Shown: piece by piece, positions 5,932 to 8,518 of the stretch
Layout: every line of letters begins with the position of its first letter
Numbering within the stretch: position 1 is the stretch's first letter
DNA from: an uncultured Lentisphaeraceae bacterium
GTDB taxonomy: Bacteria > Verrucomicrobiota > Kiritimatiellia > RFP12 > DVOR01
NCBI GenBank assembly: GCA_946056345.1
Contig: CAMGJH010000025.1
Span: 1 to 8,518 of the forward strand
DNA: 8,518 bases
Reading direction: 5' to 3'
Notes under the pieces: generated by a model
Seen by the model: only the letters and a program-made list of their open reading frames with translations
The model's database searches: none
What the model was told of the DNA's origin: nothing
Made by a program: the position numbers and the translations under genes

Positions 5932-7300
5932 ACCTCACGCCTCCGCCATCGCGAGGGCCGCCGGGGGAAGGTCGGCGGCAGGTGTTTCCATGCAAGGTCA
6001 ACCAGTCGATGGCCTGCTGGCGAAAGGCCGGGTTGCCCCAGAGTTTGAGGGCGCGGCAGTAGCGGCAGCCATCGGCCAGGAGCCCGCGCTCGGCATAGGG
6101 CACCACGTGGTTGCGCAGGTGGTCAATCCAAGCGACATCCATCCCGCGCAGGTCCGTATCGCCGGCATCCACGGGGATGAGGCGCACAGCATCGAAGCCG
6201 CCGAGCACCAGACGGTAGGCGGTGGGCAGCTCCTCTTCCAGCGAGCCGAAGGGCTTGGCTACGGCGAGCCAGGTGGTTTCGCCTTGGCGGACCGAGAGGG
6301 CGATGTTGCAGCCGGCGTAGTTATAGCGCTCCTTGAGCGTGCCATCCAGCGGGAGCACGCCGGGTGCCATCGCCTCCCATTCGCCCCACTGCGCCTCGTC
6401 GAAGGTCGTCCAGCGGATGAGGAGCTCATCGGGGTCGCGGTCGGGATAGGCCTTGGGCGGAAGGGTCTCCAATTCGCGCTCTTCGCGGGCGAGGTTGGGC
6501 GGCTCGTCATCCTTGGGCGGCGGAGGTTTGGGGGGGATCGTGGGGTGACCGAGCGCGCGCGCCTCGTCATCGAGCGCCTCCATCACGCCGGGCGCGAGGG
6601 TGTGCAGATCCTCGAACGAGCAGGCCCACTCACCCAAGCGCAACCCCCAGAAGGGCTCGGTGAGCAACTCGGGCACCGCGCCAAAGTCGCGACGGTTGTG
6701 ATAGTGCTGCAAAAACCTGTAGGCATTGAACCAAAACCAACACCAATTCCGCGCGAGGATGGCCTCATAGAAGTCCTGCTCAGCCAACAGCGTAGGGTTC
6801 TTGGAGGTGTTGAGCACGGCGGTCAGCGGAAAGGCATAGAGCGGCTGGGCGGCCAGATGCTCCAACATCTCCTGGAGTTCCGCCTCGGCCCCCTCGTAGA
6901 GTCCTTGGGGCATCACCACGCGCGCGAGCATTCGCAGGTAACTCTGCGCCTCGGGCAGCGCCTCCAACCCATTGCGCGCGGCCACCTCGCTCGCCGAGAG
7001 GAGCGCGAGCATCGGCGTCACCAACCCCACGCGCTGACGCAGTTCGTGCAACGCTTGGGCCGCCGGTGCGTTGACCTTGTCATCGGCCAGCATATAGGCC
7101 TGGATGAAGTTCAGCTCCCCGCAAAGGTTCAGCCCCGCCGCCTGCCACCGCGCTGCCACCAAGGCCGCCGCATCGCCCCCATCCTGCGTCCGCAGCCGCC
7201 CCATCACCGTCAGCCCAATATCCGCCACCCACAGCGCCAACGCCGCAAAGGCCACCAGCAGCGCCAAAATCAACGCTATCGCCTGCCCGCGCCGCGCCAC
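5921..7300 (-). CDS. TadG-like pilus-associated membrane protein
   Basis: The 459-residue protein starts MARRGQAIALILALLVAFAALALWVADIGLTV at the membrane; residues 6-32 form one hydrophobic helix after a short basic leader, as in TadG-like proteins of Tad pilus loci (minor pilins or pseudopilin-like proteins that face the periplasm). TadG-like N-termini often lack the Glu+5 of true pilins, and here that position is Leu. The rest should be extracytoplasmic. It has a proline-rich acidic linker (about 256-285, PPKPPPPKDDEPP) and a C-terminal part with CRYCRA and a final Cys near 447. I do not recognise the body of the protein and see no von Willebrand domain signature. The start is GTG immediately after the TadE-like stop, with GGAGG 8 nt upstream. 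The assignment rests on the N-terminus and the neighbours. Confidence 0.72.
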   Translation of the reverse strand: MARRGQAIALILALLVAFAALALWVADIGLTVMGRLRTQDGGDAAALVAARWQAAGLNLCGELNFIQAYMLADDKVNAPAAQALHELRQRVGLVTPMLALLSASEVAARNGLEALPEAQSYLRMLARVVMPQGLYEGAEAELQEMLEHLAAQPLYAFPLTAVLNTSKNPTLLAEQDFYEAILARNWCWFWFNAYRFLQHYHNRRDFGAVPELLTEPFWGLRLGEWACSFEDLHTLAPGVMEALDDEARALGHPTIPPKPPPPKDDEPPNLAREERELETLPPKAYPDRDPDELLIRWTTFDEAQWGEWEAMAPGVLPLDGTLKERYNYAGCNIALSVRQGETTWLAVAKPFGSLEEELPTAYRLVLGGFDAVRLIPVDAGDTDLRGMDVAWIDHLRNHVVPYAERGLLADGCRYCRALKLWGNPAFRQQAIDWLTLHGNTCRRPSPGGPRDGGGVRYAH

Positions 7301-7903
7301 TTACAGCCCCTCCAAGTAATGCTCCGCGTGGTCCTCAATCGCCCAGGTGCTCCGCACCGTCGCCTCCGAGCCTGTCGGCACCAACCCCAACAGCTGCCCC
7401 AGGCGCCAAGGCAGCATCGAGCGCGGCAGCACCATCGTCGCCGCAATCTCCACCTCATTCCCCGAGCGCCGCGTGCGCCCGGAGAGTGTGTGCCAGCGCT
7501 CGTAATCGAGCATTCCCCGCGCGTCGGCCGCCGTCTCGCACTGCAAGTAGGCGCGCACATACGAGAGCTCATTGAGCCCGCGCGCGCGTTGATCCGCCGG
7601 CACCAACCGTTTGCCCGCCACCGGGATAATCCCCACCTTCAACGCCTTCTCCTGCTGGAAGTCGTTGAAGCCCACCGCCGCCGCCCGCGCCGCCCGCGCC
7701 GTGCCATTGGCCAAGAGCAACCGCGCCACCGCCCCGTAGGCGAAGTCGAAGAAGAAGCAAAAGCCCGCCACCAGCACAATCAGCACCAGCAAGCTCTCCA
7801 GGATCGCCTGACCCCGGCGAGAAGCGGAAGAAAAGTCGACAGTCGACAGTCGACAGTCGACAGGGCGCGTGCCGCGACGGATAAGCCGGGGCCACGTGGT
7901 CAT
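7301..7903 (-). CDS. TadE-like pseudopilin with heptamer-encoded leader
   Basis: TadE-like proteins are minor pseudopilins of the Tad system, cut by the prepilin peptidase after Gly. Here the cut site is predicted in RRG-QAILES: Gly31 at -1, Gln32 at +1 and Glu36 at +5, followed by a hydrophobic helix (about 36-57). The remaining roughly 140 residues would be periplasmic, with a single Cys (C122). The 31-residue leader is unusually long because residues about 8-24 (RRGTRPVDCRLSTVDF region) are encoded by a 4-unit CTGTCGA heptamer array and its flank. The ATG at 7903 is supported by GGAGGG just upstream (7907-7912, a short 3-4 nt spacer), so the repeat really seems to be translated. The gene lies 38 bp after the second pilin, and the TadG-like gene begins directly after its stop. 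Confidence 0.78.
   Translation of the reverse strand: MTTWPRLIRRGTRPVDCRLSTVDFSSASRRGQAILESLLVLIVLVAGFCFFFDFAYGAVARLLLANGTARAARAAAVGFNDFQQEKALKVGIIPVAGKRLVPADQRARGLNELSYVRAYLQCETAADARGMLDYERWHTLSGRTRRSGNEVEIAATMVLPRSMLPWRLGQLLGLVPTGSEATVRSTWAIEDHAEHYLEGL
7835..7884. repeat. Second CTGTCGA heptamer array with conserved flank
   Basis: Four perfect GTCGACA units (7835-7862) are followed by a 22-base flank (7863-7884) ending GCGACGGATAA. The flank of the array at 5791 matches it at 19 of 22 positions, so about 47 of 50 bases are shared between two places 2 kb apart. It lies within the leader-peptide codons of the TadE-like gene. No opposing array is present here, unlike the copy at 5791-5910. 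Confidence 0.88.
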
Positions 7904-7941
7904 CTGCCCTCCGTCATCTGCGCTCGGCGTGCGCCGCGCGC

Positions 7942-8184
7942 TTACAGATTTCCCGCCTCGTCCAGGCGCTTGAGCTTGGCCGTGCCATCCTCGCCCATAT
8001 CCTGATAGGCACTCTGCGCCTCGGACCCCACATCCTCATCAATCGCCGAGGTCGCCCCCGAGAACTTCTTGCCAATCGCCTTCCCGAAGAAGCCAATCAG
8101 CGTAATCAGCGTAATGGCAATCAACACCACGATGATGATGTATTCCACCATCGTCTGACCCTGTTTGCGTTGCGGAAACGTCAT
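7942..8184 (-). CDS. flp: Flp-type pilin
   Basis: This small prepilin of 80 residues is probably the main shaft subunit of the Tad/Flp pilus. It starts MTFPQRKQG-QTMVEY. The prepilin cut falls after Gly9, giving Gln at +1, Glu at +5 (E14) and the adjacent Tyr typical of Flp pilins. A hydrophobic helix follows (IIIVVLIAITLITLIGFFG, about 16-34), then a hydrophilic tail with alternating acidic and basic residues to residue 80. Flp pilins usually have 50-80 residues, so the size fits. AGGAGG lies 7 nt before the ATG at 8184, which decides this start against the longer frame that runs upstream. The first pilin gene ends 20 bp upstream and the TadE-like gene begins 38 bp downstream. The ATPase, secretin, platform and prepilin peptidase genes of a Tad system are not in this window. 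Confidence 0.87.
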   Translation of the reverse strand: MTFPQRKQGQTMVEYIIIVVLIAITLITLIGFFGKAIGKKFSGATSAIDEDVGSEAQSAYQDMGEDGTAKLKRLDEAGNL

Positions 8185-8204
8185 TGCGAAACCTCCTGTC
8201 TCTC

Positions 8205-8348
8205 TTACGGGTAGTCCGAGCCAAGCAACAGCTGCGTACGCGCGTGCTGCGTGTTCACCGCGCGAACCAGCCACCCGGCCAACAGCGCCGCCGACATCAG
8301 CAGCACCATCACCAGCAGATACTCGACCGTCGTCTGCCCTCGTTTCAT
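8205..8348 (-). CDS. Short Flp-like prepilin, probably leaderless
   Basis: A 47-residue prepilin-like protein begins MKRG-QTTVEYLLV. Gly4 is at -1, Gln5 at +1 and Glu9 at +5, then Tyr and a hydrophobic stretch (LLVMVLLMSAALLAGWLV, about 11-28). The short tail RAVNTQHARTQLLLGSDYP follows before TAA. The mature form would be about 43 residues, at the low end for Flp pilins. It could be a minor pilin or a truncated relative of the next gene. No Shine-Dalgarno sequence precedes the ATG: the 7 bases before it are GGGGGCG and immediately upstream is a strong extended -10. It is the first gene of the presumed tad operon, 20 bp before the second pilin. The shared motif, orientation and spacing support it as real despite its size. 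Confidence 0.75.
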   Translation of the reverse strand: MKRGQTTVEYLLVMVLLMSAALLAGWLVRAVNTQHARTQLLLGSDYP

Positions 8349-8355
8349 CGCCCCC

Positions 8356-8364
8356 AGTATAGCA
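8356..8364 (-). promoter_or_regulatory. Extended -10 promoter of the tad gene cluster
   Basis: The minus strand reads TGC-TATACT, a close match to an extended -10 element. The hexamer ends 7 nt before the pilin ATG at 8348, so transcription would start at or within about two bases of the start codon. No convincing -35 hexamer lies 17 bp upstream. The core matches the purF promoter in 14 of 16 bases. An imperfect hairpin (CACA/TGTG and CGCC/GGCG, 8365-8387) abuts it upstream. Confidence 0.6.
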
Positions 8365-8383
8365 CATGCGCGCCTGCGGCGTG

Positions 8384-8411
8384 TGAACGGTGAACGGTGA
8401 ACGGTGAGAGG
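8384..8411. repeat. Three-unit heptamer array (TGAACGG)
   Basis: Three perfect TGAACGG units (8384-8404) and a degenerate TGAGAGG unit (8405-8411) lie upstream of the tad promoter. They are the reverse complement of the CCGTTCA array at 4607, so the same heptamer occurs in the opposite orientation about 3.7 kb away. Confidence 0.85.
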
Positions 8412-8412
8412 T

Positions 8413-8449
8413 GCGGGCTGCGCCCGCGTGAGGGGGCGGCTTCGCCGCC
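8413..8449. repeat. Two adjacent GC-rich hairpins
   Basis: GCGGGC (8413-8418) pairs perfectly with GCCCGC (8422-8427) around TGC. GGCGGC (8435-8440) pairs perfectly with GCCGCC (8444-8449) around TTC. They lie between the ACAAAG-rich repeat and the heptamers, upstream of the tad promoter. They could be REP-like palindromes or the end of a gene beyond the window. No U-tract is seen. Confidence 0.55.
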
Positions 8450-8461
8450 GCCCTGCGCCGC

Positions 8462-8518
8462 CTTGTGTGCCTTTCTTTGTGCTCTCTGTGTTCTTTGTGG
8501 TTTCCTCCTGCGTAGCCC
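8462..8518. repeat. ACAAAG-rich repeat, third copy (cut by window edge)
   Basis: The sequence has the same CTTTGTG and CTTTCTTTG words as 361-469 and ends GTGGTTTCCTCCTGCGTAGCCC over its last 22 bases, differing from 396-416 by one inserted T. It runs to the window edge, so its full extent is unknown. No gene is evident here. Confidence 0.75.

Noticed and set aside
5660..8005. Plus-strand open frame of 781 codons opposite the HAD, TadG-like and TadE-like genes
   Set aside because: It is antisense to three supported genes, crosses both stop-free CTGTCGA arrays, is rich in Arg/His/Gln and lacks domain motifs.
7942..8367. Longer 141-codon version of the second pilin starting upstream
   Set aside because: The first 61 codons overlap the first pilin gene in another frame, while AGGAGG stands 7 nt before the ATG at 8184 and the prepilin leader fits that start.
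8413..8449. Rho-independent terminator
   Set aside because: Two good stems are present but no U-tract follows on either strand, and no upstream gene is visible in the window; listed as hairpins only.
1..8518. tRNA, rRNA or riboswitch
   Set aside because: Scanning the spacers by eye I found no cloverleaf, rRNA core or recognisable riboswitch pattern; all spacers are short and repeat-filled.

Overview
The window is a compact, GC-rich stretch of bacterial chromosome in which all ten supported genes lie on the minus strand. LpxK (lipid A 4'-kinase) implies a Gram-negative cell with lipopolysaccharide. HemL implies tetrapyrrole synthesis by the C5 route. The two Flp-like pilins with TadE-like and TadG-like proteins imply a Tad-type pilus or secretion apparatus. 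The genus cannot be named from the sequence. The mix of housekeeping genes, many short tandem repeats and an unusual PurF would suit a poorly sampled Gram-negative lineage, but that is inference.

Layout in the direction of transcription (high to low coordinates): 8349-8518 holds an ACAAAG-rich repeat, two GC-rich hairpins, a short heptamer array and an extended -10 promoter. Then come flp-like pilin 1 (8205-8348), flp-like pilin 2 (7942-8184), a TadE-like protein (7301-7903), a TadG-like protein (5921-7300), a HAD hydrolase (5137-5931), dut (4709-5140), a 16-unit heptamer array, and hemL (3305-4594). The first six genes are tightly packed: small gaps, one zero-gap junction, an 11-bp overlap and an ATGA overlap. 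They look like one transcript, with hemL about 114 bp further on.

The 3168-3304 spacer holds two palindromes and a second extended -10 promoter. It drives purF (1680-3167), which is followed after 15 bp by lpxK (477-1664). A repeat-filled spacer then leads to a GxxExxY-family gene (1-318) cut by the window edge and clearly lower in GC than the rest.

Three things stand out. (1) PurF has Gly where the glutaminase nucleophile Cys should be. It also lacks the usual glutamine-binding motifs, but keeps the PRPP loop and Fe-S cysteines and adds a cysteine-rich tail. (2) Families of 7-bp tandem repeats (CYGTTCA, CTGTCGA and a degenerate CKGTTAG) fill the spacers. The CTGTCGA type also sits inside the N-terminal coding regions of two unrelated genes, in the same frame and encoding the same 16 residues. 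(3) The first pilin gene starts 7 nt after its -10 element without a Shine-Dalgarno sequence, so it may be leaderless, unlike every other gene here.
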